Positions 51,216-60,336 of a stretch of 64,000 nt of DNA are shown in pieces; the first letter of the stretch is position 1, and every line of letters begins with the position of its first letter. Source of the DNA: an uncultured Paracoccaceae bacterium (GTDB lineage: Bacteria; Pseudomonadota; Alphaproteobacteria; Rhodobacterales; Rhodobacteraceae); assembly GCA_947492825.1 (NCBI GenBank), contig CANLNT010000001.1:992001-1056000 (forward strand). Reading direction: 5' to 3'. The position numbers and the translations under genes are program-made. Under the pieces are notes generated by a model that made no database searches, was not told where the DNA came from, and saw only the letters and a list, made by a program, of their open reading frames with translations.

Positions 51216-51806
51216 TCAGCGACGGCGGCGCAGTGCCAAGAGGCCCAGACCCGTCAGCAGGAGCGCACCGCCAGCAGGCAACGGCACAGGCGGGATATTG
51301 ATTGCGTTGACCGTAATGCCGCCCACTTTGACACCACGATTGCCCGGCGCATTGGGTTGGACACCAAAGATCGTAAAGCTGGAGACACCACCTGTCGGGA
51401 TCAGGCTGGAGAAGTTCAGCGTTGTGAAGCTGTTGCCGAGGCCGGCGGGCACCGTGAAGACGGTGGAGACACCGTTGATGATCACGCCGAATTGTTCGGC
51501 TTGCGGTCCTGCCTCGAACACCAGTCCGGAAATTTGGTCAACCAGAATGCCGCCAAAGTCGAACGTCAGGCTTTCGCCCAGACCCAACCGTCCGCCTTCG
51601 GGGTTGCCGGTTACGCCCAGACCGTTGTTGGTAACGGCCACATTGCCACCGCCACTGGTCACGGTCAAATCCACGCCACCAGAGGTGTAGCTGACCGAGC
51701 TGCCATTGGGCCCGCCTGCCTGAAAATTGTAGTTCACCGTTGCAGCCGAGGCAGCAGTGGCCATCAGGCCGAGAGCAAAGAGTGTCGAAATCAGACGCTT
51801 CATCAT
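51216..51806 (-). CDS. VPLPA-CTERM sorting-domain protein
   Basis: 196 residues. Sec signal peptide (MMKRLISTLFALGLMATAASA), a Gly/Asn/Val-rich beta-type body, and a C-terminal tripartite signal: VPLPAGG, a hydrophobic helix (ALLLTGLGLLAL) and RRRR. This is the VPLPA-CTERM type processed by a roseobacter exosortase (not in the window), which anchors or exports the protein. AAGGA precedes the start. Own strong terminator; inserted between cvpA and purF. Confidence 0.9.
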   Translation of the reverse strand: MMKRLISTLFALGLMATAASAATVNYNFQAGGPNGSSVSYTSGGVDLTVTSGGGNVAVTNNGLGVTGNPEGGRLGLGESLTFDFGGILVDQISGLVFEAGPQAEQFGVIINGVSTVFTVPAGLGNSFTTLNFSSLIPTGGVSSFTIFGVQPNAPGNRGVKVGGITVNAINIPPVPLPAGGALLLTGLGLLALRRRR

Positions 51807-51891
51807 CGCAAATCCTTTGGGCACGCAAAATCGCGCGCGTTAAGGGTTTGCTAACCTTGAATTATGACCGAATAGGGGCGAAAGCCGTGCC

Positions 51892-52452
51892 TTATTGCGG
51901 CGCGGAACATGCACCGACCAGCTGTTCATACTGAACCGTTAGCCAACCTAGCGCTGCTTCGGGGTCGCGATCCTCGATCTGCCCCGTCATCCGGGCAAAG
52001 ACCTTGGCAGAGCGGCTGTCTTCGATCATCGGGATGTCCTGAGCAGAGAGCACCGTTTGATAAACAAAGAATGCCACAGCCACCAGAAGGATGCCGCGCA
52101 GCACCCCAAAGAGGAACCCCGCGCCCTGGTCCAGCCCATTCAGGGCAGAGCGTTGCACCAAGGAGGAAAAGAGCGGCGTGAAAATCGACACAACCACCAG
52201 AGACACAGCAAAAACAGCGGCAAAGGCGGCGATGATCGACAGCTCGCAGCTGTCGCCGATGAAATCACCGATGACCGGGATTTGGCGGACCAACGGTTCG
52301 GCTTGATCGGCAAAGATGAAGGCGAGGATCGTGGCGCCGATCCAGCCTGCGATAGACATAGCTTCGCGCACAAATCCACGGCTATAGGCCAAAAGCGCCG
52401 AGACGACGATGACTGCGGCGACGACGCCATCAACAATGGTGAAACCTTCCAA
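51892..52452 (-). CDS. cvpA: CvpA-family membrane protein
   Basis: 186 residues with four hydrophobic helices (about 4-22, 30-48, 72-96, 114-134) and the CvpA arrangement VREAMSIAGWIGATILA and QRSALNGLDQGAGFLFGVLRG. Linked to colicin V production in E. coli and to envelope stress elsewhere; exact role is unclear. Follows radA by 12 bp on the same strand. Confidence 0.9.
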   Translation of the reverse strand: MEGFTIVDGVVAAVIVVSALLAYSRGFVREAMSIAGWIGATILAFIFADQAEPLVRQIPVIGDFIGDSCELSIIAAFAAVFAVSLVVVSIFTPLFSSLVQRSALNGLDQGAGFLFGVLRGILLVAVAFFVYQTVLSAQDIPMIEDSRSAKVFARMTGQIEDRDPEAALGWLTVQYEQLVGACSAPQ

Positions 52453-52464
52453 CGGTCCGCTCCT

Positions 52465-53838
52465 TCATTCGGGTCCGCGTTCGCCGAACACCGTTGTCAC
52501 AAAATCGACCAGCGTTTGCGGGGTGCGCAAATCCAGCCCTGCCGCGGGCGGTGCTTTCACCTGTTGCGGCATGATTGCGGAGGTAAAACCAAGTTTCTGC
52601 GCTTCTTTCAATCTATTTTCCGTTTGCACGCAGGGTCTGAGCGCGCCCGAGAGCGAGATTTCACCAAAAAGAACGGCGTCTTTGGGCAGACTGGCATCTT
52701 CCCGCGCAGAGACGAGGGCGGCGGCCACAGCCAGATCGGCGGCGGGTTCTGTGATGCGCAAACCGCCTGCTACATTGAGGTAGACGTCCAATCCGGTGAA
52801 CGGGACACCGGCGCGGGATTCGAGGACCGCAAGGATCATTGCAAGGCGCGATCCGTCCCATCCGACCACTGACCGGCGCGGTTGGCTGTGTGGCGAAGGG
52901 GCCACAAGGGCCTGGATCTCGCACAGGACAGGGCGCGAGCCTTCGATACCTGCAAAGACCACGGAACCGGGCGCGGGATCGCCCCGTTCGGACAAAAAGA
53001 GGGCCGATGGGTTCTTAACCTCGGCCAGCCCTTTGCCGGTCATCTCGAAGACGCCGATTTCGTCTGCGGGACCGAAACGGTTCTTGACCGAGCGCAGGAT
53101 ACGGAACTGGTGGCCGCGCTCTCCTTCGAAATAAAGCACGGTGTCGACCATGTGTTCGACGACGCGGGGCCCGGCGATGGCGCCTTCCTTGGTGACATGG
53201 CCGACCATGACCACGGCCATGCCATTGCGTTTGGCAAATGTTGTCAGCTCGTGTGCGCTGCTGCGGACCTGAGAGACCGAGCCAGGCGCGCTGTCGACGT
53301 TGTCGGCCCACATGGTCTGGATCGAATCGATGATTGCAAGGTCGGGTTTTTCGGCGTCCAGCGTGGTGAGGATGTCGCGCAGGTTGGTTTCGGAGGCCAG
53401 TTGCACAGGACTTTCGGTCAGGCCAAGACGGCGGGCGCGCATTTGAACCTGGGCGTTTGATTCCTCACCCGAGATATAGATGACCTTGAGGCCATTGCGG
53501 GCAAAACGGGCAGCGGCTTGCAAGAGCAGGGTTGATTTGCCGATGCCGGGGTCACCACCGACCAGCAAGGCAGAGGCTTTGGTCAAACCGCCGCCGAGGA
53601 CGCGGTCAAGCTCTCCTACGCCCGAGAGGGTGCGGGGTGGTTCGGCCTCTGCGGTGGCAAGGTCCGTGAGCGGGATAGACTTGCCACGCATCCCGCCGAG
53701 CGACTTTTTCTTGGGACCAGAGACGAGTGCCTTGTCTTCGTGAATGGTGTTCCATTCGCCACATGCTTCGCATTTGCCGGACCACTTGGAGGTGACGGCA
53801 CCGCAAGCGGAACAGGAGAAGGAAAGGTCTTTGGCCAT
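52465..53838 (-). CDS. radA: DNA repair protein RadA (Sms)
   Basis: 457 residues. N-terminal zinc finger (CSACG ... CEACG), RecA-like Walker A (GGDPGIGKST), the RadA-specific KNRFG motif and a C-terminal Lon-like domain (LDVYLNVAGGLRITEPAADLA). RadA promotes branch migration in recombination repair. M at 53838 preferred over 53844 by two residues; difference is minor. Operon partner cvpA. Confidence 0.95.
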   Translation of the reverse strand: MAKDLSFSCSACGAVTSKWSGKCEACGEWNTIHEDKALVSGPKKKSLGGMRGKSIPLTDLATAEAEPPRTLSGVGELDRVLGGGLTKASALLVGGDPGIGKSTLLLQAAARFARNGLKVIYISGEESNAQVQMRARRLGLTESPVQLASETNLRDILTTLDAEKPDLAIIDSIQTMWADNVDSAPGSVSQVRSSAHELTTFAKRNGMAVVMVGHVTKEGAIAGPRVVEHMVDTVLYFEGERGHQFRILRSVKNRFGPADEIGVFEMTGKGLAEVKNPSALFLSERGDPAPGSVVFAGIEGSRPVLCEIQALVAPSPHSQPRRSVVGWDGSRLAMILAVLESRAGVPFTGLDVYLNVAGGLRITEPAADLAVAAALVSAREDASLPKDAVLFGEISLSGALRPCVQTENRLKEAQKLGFTSAIMPQQVKAPPAAGLDLRTPQTLVDFVTTVFGERGPE

Positions 53839-53887
53839 GTTCACCTTTTGGACTGGTGTGCTGCGGCTGGCAAGAGGCGCGACTAGT

Positions 53888-53936
53888 CGTCGAATAATCG
53901 GATGCCTTCGGCGGTCATATTTTATTCGGAAGAAAG
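53888..53936. repeat. Dispersed 3'-end repeat, copy G
   Basis: CGAATAATCG, GCCTTCGGCGG, CATATTTTATTC and GGAAGAAAG in the same order as the edd-eda copy (23645-23690), but the outer inverted repeat is decayed. The tail encodes the last codons and stop of the pqiA-like gene. Confidence 0.5.
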
Positions 53937-54365
53937 CGGTTTGGTCAGCGCCGAGATGGCGATGGAGGCGAGGATGCAGGCGGTGAACATATACAGCCCC
54001 CAGGCGGTTTCGACCTTTCCGATGCCGACGCCTTTCGCCACCACGATGTAGAGCGCGATGAGGAAGATGTCAGCCATCGCCAGTTTGCCCATCCAAGACA
54101 GGAAGGGCAGCAGTCTCGGGCTGAGGAGGTGGAAGTGGGTCAGCGCCAGACCGATGGTTTTCAGATAGGGCGCAAAGAGCGCGAAGGCGGTGACCATGAG
54201 GGCCAGAAAGATGTCGCTGCCCCAAAGAGATTGCAGGCCCGAGATCACTGAGATTTCGGACAGGCCAAAGAGCGGTAGCAGCCCCGCGCGCATCAGTGGT
54301 GCGAACCACGCGATGGGAAACAGGATCAGCAGGGAGAGGTTGGCCCATTTGAGGGTGGTTTGCAT
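53922..54365 (-). CDS. Paraquat-inducible protein A-like membrane protein
   Basis: 147 residues with four hydrophobic helices at about 7-25, 45-65, 85-108 and 120-139 (SLLILFPIAWFAPLM, LPFLSWMGKLAMADIFLIAL). This is the short PqiA family common in Rhodobacterales; the SWMGKLAMADIF segment is the family core. Inner-membrane; function likely in lipid/envelope homeostasis by analogy with E. coli PqiA. C-terminal residues come from the dispersed repeat. Confidence 0.78.
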   Translation of the reverse strand: MQTTLKWANLSLLILFPIAWFAPLMRAGLLPLFGLSEISVISGLQSLWGSDIFLALMVTAFALFAPYLKTIGLALTHFHLLSPRLLPFLSWMGKLAMADIFLIALYIVVAKGVGIGKVETAWGLYMFTACILASIAISALTKPLSSE

Positions 54366-54419
54366 CGTGGCCTCGCAGGTTTTGACCCGGTTTAAGGGAC
54401 GCAGTTTGCGGTGGCCAGT

Positions 54420-55187
54420 CTATTCTGCGGCGGGTTTTGCGGGCAGGTTGACGACGTTGTCTTCAGCCGCGTCAGGGTGTTCCATGGCATAGCCCAGGAC
54501 CGGCAGGGCGGCTTGCAGTTTTTCGTCAAGCTGCGCCAATTGGCTGGCCACGATAGATTCCTCGACATCAACCTGCTGCGCCCAGGTGCGGATCTGGCTG
54601 GTGACATGCAGCGCCTCGACAATCCGTTCCTGCTGGCGTTCCGCCTCTTCCTGGCGCTGTTGCAGGAAGGCTTTCGCACGGGCGACTTTTTCGTCCGAGT
54701 AGACTTCGGACAAATGGCGTGCCTGTTGCGACATTTGTGCGGCCACTTCCAGTACATCAGGTTCGAGCTGTTCCAGATCAGGGTGGTCGCGGAGATAGCC
54801 GAGGCGTTCGCGCACCGCATCAAATTCAGAACTGAGGCTGAAGAGACCAGCCCGGTCGGCAGTATGGGCGAGATGATAGGCGCGGGCCACGTCGTCCATT
54901 GACATGTGGAACTGGCGGTGGCTGTGCTCGAGTGCCGCGACACGGGCCGAGGTCGGCAGAAAGAAGGCCATGGCGCACAAAAGGCTGGTGCCGCCGATTT
55001 GCAGCCATTGGCCTGCTGAGTCGTAGGTGACGGCACCGAATGTGGCGGTCATGGACAGCCAGGGCGCGTAGCCAAAAGTGCTCAATAATGTGTAGATCAA
55101 TGCGGCTGTCCCAAGGACCGCGACGGCGGCCAGTGCGATCAGGTGAAGCAGACGGGCCGCGCCCAAAACAGATGACTTAATAAACAT
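54420..55187 (-). CDS. Membrane protein with cytoplasmic coiled coil
   Basis: 255 residues. Two membrane helices (residues 10-37 and 58-78), then a mostly helical acidic domain with a long predicted coiled coil (residues about 150-200, KAFLQQRQEEAERQQERIVEA). Function unknown; in Rhodobacterales homologues are loosely labelled 'DNA repair protein', which the sequence here does not prove. Start at 55187 follows GGGGGAAAATGCGGC. Lies just upstream of the PqiA-like gene. Confidence 0.65.
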   Translation of the reverse strand: MFIKSSVLGAARLLHLIALAAVAVLGTAALIYTLLSTFGYAPWLSMTATFGAVTYDSAGQWLQIGGTSLLCAMAFFLPTSARVAALEHSHRQFHMSMDDVARAYHLAHTADRAGLFSLSSEFDAVRERLGYLRDHPDLEQLEPDVLEVAAQMSQQARHLSEVYSDEKVARAKAFLQQRQEEAERQQERIVEALHVTSQIRTWAQQVDVEESIVASQLAQLDEKLQAALPVLGYAMEHPDAAEDNVVNLPAKPAAE

Positions 55188-55504
55188 GCCGCATTTTCCC
55201 CCGAAACGCAGTTCTCCAAACACTGGTCGAGGATAAGCGATTAACCATTTGCGTCTACAGGGAAAAATTCACGAAAAGAAACCACGGGTTGCTGTGATGC
55301 ATTGGTGATCGGACTGTTACTGAGTTCGAAACAATGCGGGGCGTACATATGGCAGGGGTGGTATGTTGTGGGCGCGGCGGCGCAGGATGTTGCGGTGCTT
55401 TGTGCGCTTGGTATTGCTGCGCAATGCGGATGTGTTGCGTCAGACCGGGTGGTTATTGCAGGGCTACGTCGCGCTAAGTGGTTCGAAACACGGGCGAATC
55501 GCGG
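55188..55504. other. Intergenic DNA between the coiled-coil protein and alr
   Basis: About 320 bases. Two GTTCGAAACA-like words (55323-55332 and 55480-55489) are the only repetition I see; no convincing gene or hairpin. Confidence 0.5.
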
Positions 55505-56542
55505 TCAGATCGCGGCGTATTGGCGCGAGTAACGCTGACCCAGAGAGGTCAGGATCTCGTACCCGATGGTGCCGGCAGCCGTCGCCAGAGCATCAACGCC
55601 CTGGTGGGGGCCGAGGATAGTCAGAAAGCCGGGGTCGTCGTCGCAATCGGTGACATCCACCGTGATCAGGTCCATCGAGACACGGCCAACGAGCGGGCAG
55701 GGTTGGCCGCCATGCCAGAGCGTGGCACGGCCCGACAAGGCACGGATCAGACCATCAGCATAGCCTGCGGCCACGGTGGCGATGCGCGCGGGGCGCGGGG
55801 TTTGATAGCTGTTGCCGTAGCCCACAACCTCTTCGGGGGCCAAGTTGCGGATCTGGATCACCGGCAGATCGAGGCGGGCCACAGGGCGGGCATCGGCAAA
55901 GGGCGCGCCGCCGTAGAGGCCGACGCCGGGGCGCGTGACGTCAAAGTGGTACTTTGGTCCCATCAGGATCCCGCCGGTGGCGGCGAGGCTGCGTGGGGTG
56001 CTGATGCCGTCTGTCATCTGGTGAAAGACGTCCAGTTGGTAGGGGTTCATCGGGTGGTCGGGTTCATCGGCGCAGGCCAGATGCGACATAACAAGCGTCG
56101 GCCCGGCGCGCATCACGTCAGCCGCGGTCGTGGCCCAATCATCCCATTCCATGCCAAGGCGATTCATGCCGGTGTCGAGCTGCACGCCAAAAGCATGGCC
56201 GGGCAAGGTGGTGAAATGACGGTGGACTTGCGCTACGGAATTCAAAAGCGGGGTCAGCGCATGATCACGCAGCAATGCGGTGTCGCCATCCATGTGGCCG
56301 GAGAAGACCGAGATTGCGGGGCCGGGGCCAAGCGCCTGTCGGACGTCGGCACCCTCTTCGGCAGCGGCCACGAAGAACTGGCGCGCGCCAGCCTGTGCCA
56401 GCGCGGTGGCAACACGAGCGGCGCCCAGACCATAGCCATCGGCCTTGACCACGGCGGCGGTCTCGACGGTCGTCATGGCGTCAACCGCTTGCCAGTTGGC
56501 AGTGACGGCGGCGAGGTCGATGGTGAGGTGTCCGGTGCTCAT
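55505..56542 (-). CDS. alr: Alanine racemase
   Basis: 345 residues. PLP lysine Lys33 in [19 protein letters not shown] in the middle, and catalytic tyrosine region near [24 protein letters not shown]. Converts L- to D-alanine for peptidoglycan. ATG at 56542. Convergent with nothing; a long dispersed repeat lies just upstream. Confidence 0.95.
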   Translation of the reverse strand: MSTGHLTIDLAAVTANWQAVDAMTTVETAAVVKADGYGLGAARVATALAQAGARQFFVAAAEEGADVRQALGPGPAISVFSGHMDGDTALLRDHALTPLLNSVAQVHRHFTTLPGHAFGVQLDTGMNRLGMEWDDWATTAADVMRAGPTLVMSHLACADEPDHPMNPYQLDVFHQMTDGISTPRSLAATGGILMGPKYHFDVTRPGVGLYGGAPFADARPVARLDLPVIQIRNLAPEEVVGYGNSYQTPRPARIATVAAGYADGLIRALSGRATLWHGGQPCPLVGRVSMDLITVDVTDCDDDPGFLTILGPHQGVDALATAAGTIGYEILTSLGQRYSRQYAAI

Positions 56543-56589
56543 GTCCGCCTTTTGGCATCAGATCGCCTGCGGTGCAATCGGGGAGCGAC

Positions 56590-56726
56590 GTGCGCCGCTG
56601 TTTGGGCAAAGCCCAAAGGCGCCCCGCCCACCGTCCCGGTTGGTTTAGTGGGGTCCAGTCAGGCGTATCGGTTGGTTTCGTGGGGGCCAGCCCCCACACC
56701 CCCGGGATTATTTTGGCCAGAAGAAG
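56590..56726. repeat. Dispersed long repeat, copy C
   Basis: GTGCGCCGCTG, hairpin TTTGGGC-AAA-GCCCAAA (56601-56617), GGCGCCCCGCCCACCGTCCC, then hairpin GTGGGGGC-CA-GCCCCCAC (56680-56697) and the tail ATTATTTTGGCCAGAAGAA. Sequence of the first hairpin differs from copies B and D while pairing is kept. Confidence 0.75.
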
Positions 56727-56770
56727 ATCTGGGTTTGGGCGCGTTCGTTTTGCGCGAAATGGGCCTGCTC

Positions 56771-57541
56771 CTATTCAATGGGGGTGGTGAGGTTGTAGGT
56801 TTGTTGCTGGTCGGGGGTGAGCAGGTAAATCTCATCCGGCGGTGTGACCAGCGCGTGTTGCATCAAGAGCGGGTCCACGCCCATGTCCGAGAGGTAGGTC
56901 ATGACCTCACCCTGACCGCGCTGGATGTCTGAGACCGCGAGGAAGGCTGGCAGGGCGGTGTTTTCGCCAAAGTAGTGTTGGTGCACGCCAATGAGCGCGT
57001 CCGCGTGCGCCGTGCGGGTGGGGCCAGCGGCCAGCAGGTAAGGGCAGGCAGAGAGGCAGATGTCACTGGCGGTCATTTCGGTGTTGATCCCCGCCGCGCG
57101 CAGGCTGCGGCCGATGGCGAGTGCGTCGACCACCGAGCCGCCAGGGCTGTTGAGGAACGCCGTGACTGGCGGAATGGTTTGGGTGTCCAGAAAGTCGGCG
57201 AAACGCTGGGCATCGCCGGGGGCGATATCCCCGGTGAGGGTGATCACTGGGTCGCCGTTCCAGTCGGCGGCGACAAAGTCGAGCCTGCTGGGCATGTCGG
57301 TAGTGGCGGGAATGGGCCTTGTGCCGGGGGCGGGGGCGCGCGGGGCAAGCTCTGCCGGGGCAAAGCGGCGCGTCTGATCGCCCGGTCCTATGGGTTGGGT
57401 CAGTTGCGGTGCGTCAGAGGGTGACAGAAGCGTAGGCAACACGCGGGTCAGGTCAGCGCCAATCAGGACGGCTGCAAAACCGATCTGGGCCGCAAAGATC
57501 CAGCGCAGGGTGCGCCCGGTATTGGGATTAAGTGCTGTCAT
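56771..57541 (-). CDS. Periplasmic ClpP-fold serine-protease-like protein (COG3904-like)
   Basis: 256 residues. An N-terminal signal anchor (residues 12-30), a Pro-rich linker (about 60-85), then a ClpP/crotonase-like domain: VTAFLNSPGGSVVDALAIG (131-145), DICLSACPYLLAAG with candidate nucleophile Ser164, and ALIGVHQHY with His187 at the ClpP histidine position. Predicted to act outside the cytoplasm, possibly on membrane or envelope proteins. Coupled to the upstream coiled-coil membrane protein gene by ATGA. Protease activity is inferred, not shown. Confidence 0.75.
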   Translation of the reverse strand: MTALNPNTGRTLRWIFAAQIGFAAVLIGADLTRVLPTLLSPSDAPQLTQPIGPGDQTRRFAPAELAPRAPAPGTRPIPATTDMPSRLDFVAADWNGDPVITLTGDIAPGDAQRFADFLDTQTIPPVTAFLNSPGGSVVDALAIGRSLRAAGINTEMTASDICLSACPYLLAAGPTRTAHADALIGVHQHYFGENTALPAFLAVSDIQRGQGEVMTYLSDMGVDPLLMQHALVTPPDEIYLLTPDQQQTYNLTTPIE

Positions 57542-58830
57542 TCGACCGCGCGGGGTTTGGGTGGGGTTTTATCGGTGGCGGCGGCCGGGCGCGCGGGGTG
57601 GTCGGGGGACATGGTGCTGTCAATATCCTTGAGGGCGACCATTGCGGCGCGCAGTTCCGACAGGGTCAGGCTGTCTTCGGTGGCTGTGCCGTCGCGTGCG
57701 GCACGGATGGCGCCTTGAGTGATGGTGACGATCAGCACCAGCACCGCTGGCAGCAGGTCAATGGCGATGGCCCCGGCCCATGAGGGGACAAAGTTGCGGG
57801 CGTAGAGGATCACCGCGTCCGCCGCAGAGATCGGCGTATAGGTGGTTTCTGCCGGTGGGGTCATGTCGATCACGGATTGGGCTGCGGTTTCGAGCACGGC
57901 GGCGCGCTGGCCCAGCACGGTAAGGACACTATCGATCGTGGCCTGTTGCCCTTGCCGGGTCGAAGCGTCGGAGCCATCAAGTTGTGGTAGCACCACGCTG
58001 TCGGACAGATCACGCGCGGCGCGCTGGACCAGCGGGGCCACGGATAATTGCCGCAACTGGGTGATGATATTGGCCAGGCGCACGGCCTCTTCACTGAAAA
58101 GGACCGAGCGCTGTTCGACGGGGCCTTGTTCGACCGTCAGCGCGCGCATCCGGGTAAGGATCTGGTTGCCGTCGGCGAAGGCCTGGCTGACGAGGTTTTC
58201 CTGTGTGGTGATCTGTGCCTCGAGTGCGGCGAGTTCGTCGGATTTCTGGCGCAGGAGGCGGAAGACGGCGCCTTGACCGGCAAAGCCCGAAAGTTGGCCG
58301 GTGGCCTCTTGTTCGGAGAGATCATCAAAGGACTGGCGCACGCGGGCGACATCGCGGGCCAGGCTTTGGGCGGATTGCGTGATCTCATTGGTGCGTTCCA
58401 GCGCCTGTTGGTAGTCTTGCACGGTTTCAGCCAGATGCTGTTCGACAGCGGCGGCCCCGGCAAGTGCTGCAGCGTTCAGCCAGGATGACATGGCGATGAT
58501 GGCACCCGAGCCCAGGCACATGGCCAGAAACAGGCCCATGCGGGCGGCCCCAGTGCGCACGGCGGGCATCAGGCGCATCATGTATGACCAGAAGACGAAG
58601 ATGCCGACCGAGACGGCGACCGAATAGGCAAGGGCGGCAAAGACCGACAGCGCGCCGTTGTCATCCAACAAAGAAGAGACGCCAAGATAGGTGTAGATGC
58701 CAGAAGCAACGGCGAGCACCCCAAGGGCGGTGCCGGTGATGTTGTCGAGCCAGCCGAGTTGATTTTCCAGGTCGCGGGCGTTGCGAACGCCGCGGGCCTG
58801 CGCACGGCTGAGGTTGCTGTCGTCGGTCAT
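57538..58830 (-). CDS. Polytopic membrane protein with long central coiled coil
   Basis: 430 residues. Three membrane helices near the N-terminus (about 30-50, 60-85, 96-120), a roughly 200-residue helical/coiled-coil region (about 125-330, e.g. AETVQDYQQALERTNEITQ, DELAALEAQITTQENLVSQA), and a final helix (about 355-378). The topology puts the coiled coil on the outer face, opposite an anchored serine-protease-like partner encoded by the coupled downstream gene. No family recognised; resembles chemoreceptor- or phage-shock-like layouts only in outline. Confidence 0.7.
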   Translation of the reverse strand: MTDDSNLSRAQARGVRNARDLENQLGWLDNITGTALGVLAVASGIYTYLGVSSLLDDNGALSVFAALAYSVAVSVGIFVFWSYMMRLMPAVRTGAARMGLFLAMCLGSGAIIAMSSWLNAAALAGAAAVEQHLAETVQDYQQALERTNEITQSAQSLARDVARVRQSFDDLSEQEATGQLSGFAGQGAVFRLLRQKSDELAALEAQITTQENLVSQAFADGNQILTRMRALTVEQGPVEQRSVLFSEEAVRLANIITQLRQLSVAPLVQRAARDLSDSVVLPQLDGSDASTRQGQQATIDSVLTVLGQRAAVLETAAQSVIDMTPPAETTYTPISAADAVILYARNFVPSWAGAIAIDLLPAVLVLIVTITQGAIRAARDGTATEDSLTLSELRAAMVALKDIDSTMSPDHPARPAAATDKTPPKPRAVE

Positions 58831-58905
58831 TGGGTCCCCCTTGGTCCTTGGGAAGATAGGGAATGCGGGGCGGGATGCAAATTAGGGATCGTCGGGGGCA
58901 GGCCG

Positions 58906-59031
58906 GTGCGCCGCTGTTGCGCTGACGCGCAAGGCGCCCCGCCCACCGTCCCGGACGCGTGCGATGGGTCATATCGCACCGGGGGGGTTTGCACCCTAGG
59001 ACCCCCGCAGGATATTTCGGGCCAGAAGAAG
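58906..59031. repeat. Dispersed long repeat, copy D
   Basis: GTGCGCCGCTG, hairpin TTGCGC-TGAC-GCGCAA (58917-58932), GGCGCCCCGCCCACCGTCCC, middle, and the tail ATATTTCGGGCCAGAAGAA. Matches copies B and C with a different but still paired stem. Confidence 0.75.
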
Positions 59032-59157
59032 ATGATGCAGTAGGATGTGGCCGCAGGGCTGCGGCCTGTGGATTTTCTGGCTGCGGGGTGAAATAGGTCT
59101 CTGACTTGTTTTGATGACGTGTATATTTTGCAAAAAACCGCGTGTGGTGAGGGATTG

Positions 59158-60330
59158 ATGGGCATTTTTCGTGAATTGATTTCGGAATTGGAGAAGCCAA
59201 GAGCGGCGCGGCCGTTCGGGTCTGGCTGGTTGTCGGGCTCGCTGGCGTTGCTGGCGGGGATTGCGGGGCTTTTGATGGTGCTGTTGCGCTGGTATCCCGA
59301 GACGTTTTCATATCCTGAGATTGCGTTCATCCACGAAAGCGGTGTGATGACCGTGGTGCTGCGGGTGGTGCTGCTGTTTGGCTATGCACTGTCGCTGATC
59401 AGTTTGATCCTGTCGGACAAGCGGGTTCTTGGCTGGACGGCGCTGGGCCTGACTGTGGTCGTGTCGCTAATGGCAACGACGCAGCCCGATACCAGCGGGG
59501 CGGGGCCGCAGGCGCTTTATTTCGGGCTCGATTATTTCATCATCAATGTCTTGGTGGTGGGATTTCTATTTGTCCCGCTTGAGCGGTTCTTTCCTGCGCG
59601 CGCGGAACAGACCGTGTTTCGCGGCGAGTGGCGGGAGGATATGTTCTACTACCTCGTGAGCTCGATGTTGGTGCAGATCTTGGGGTTCATCACGCTTGCC
59701 CCCACCAATTTCGTCAACGAGACCATCCAGCTGGATGGCATCCGGTCCTATATCGGGTCGCAGCCGTTCTGGTTGCAGGTGGTGGTGATCATGGCGGCCA
59801 CGGATTTTGTGCAATATTGGACCCACCGCGCGTTCCACACCTTTCCGGTGTTGTGGCGGTTCCACGCGATCCATCATTCCACCAAGGCGATGGATTGGCT
59901 GGCCGGTGCGCGGATGCATTTCATCGAGATTGCCATTTTGCGCGGGCTGACGGCGGTGCCGATGTTCACGCTTGGCTTTGATCCGGCGGCGATCCAGGCC
60001 TATCTGCTGATCGTCTACTTTTCGTCCTCGTTTATCCATTCCAACATTGGTTGGAAGTTCGGGTTTATCGAGCGGTTCTTTGTGACCCCACGCTTTCACC
60101 ATTGGCATCACGGGTCGGACCGGGAGGCGATTGATATCAATTATTCCTCTCACTTCCCGATCTATGACTGGCTGTTCGGGACGCATCACTTGCCCGAAGA
60201 CCGCTGGCCAGAGAATTACGGGGTGATCGGGAATACGGTGCCAAAGGGCTATTGGAAGCAGTTCATCTATCCGTTTCAGAAGCCCAAGGTGGAAGATCCC
60301 AAAAGTCAAGCGGGTACGCCAGCTGAATAG
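59158..60330 (+). CDS. Fatty acid hydroxylase / sterol desaturase family membrane protein
   Basis: 390 residues. Several membrane helices and the histidine-box set of the family: HRAFH, HAIHHS and HHWHH, which bind a di-iron centre that hydroxylates or desaturates a lipid chain. GAGGG precedes ATG 59158; an in-frame codon at 59119 is less likely. Transcribed toward the AKR gene, with a dispersed hairpin between them. Lipid substrate unknown. Confidence 0.88.
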   Translation: MGIFRELISELEKPRAARPFGSGWLSGSLALLAGIAGLLMVLLRWYPETFSYPEIAFIHESGVMTVVLRVVLLFGYALSLISLILSDKRVLGWTALGLTVVVSLMATTQPDTSGAGPQALYFGLDYFIINVLVVGFLFVPLERFFPARAEQTVFRGEWREDMFYYLVSSMLVQILGFITLAPTNFVNETIQLDGIRSYIGSQPFWLQVVVIMAATDFVQYWTHRAFHTFPVLWRFHAIHHSTKAMDWLAGARMHFIEIAILRGLTAVPMFTLGFDPAAIQAYLLIVYFSSSFIHSNIGWKFGFIERFFVTPRFHHWHHGSDREAIDINYSSHFPIYDWLFGTHHLPEDRWPENYGVIGNTVPKGYWKQFIYPFQKPKVEDPKSQAGTPAE

Positions 60331-60336
60331 GGCAGA

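Noticed and set aside
55478-56932. Long open frame antisense to alr
   Set aside because: Antisense of alr and part of the next gene; no recognised domain.
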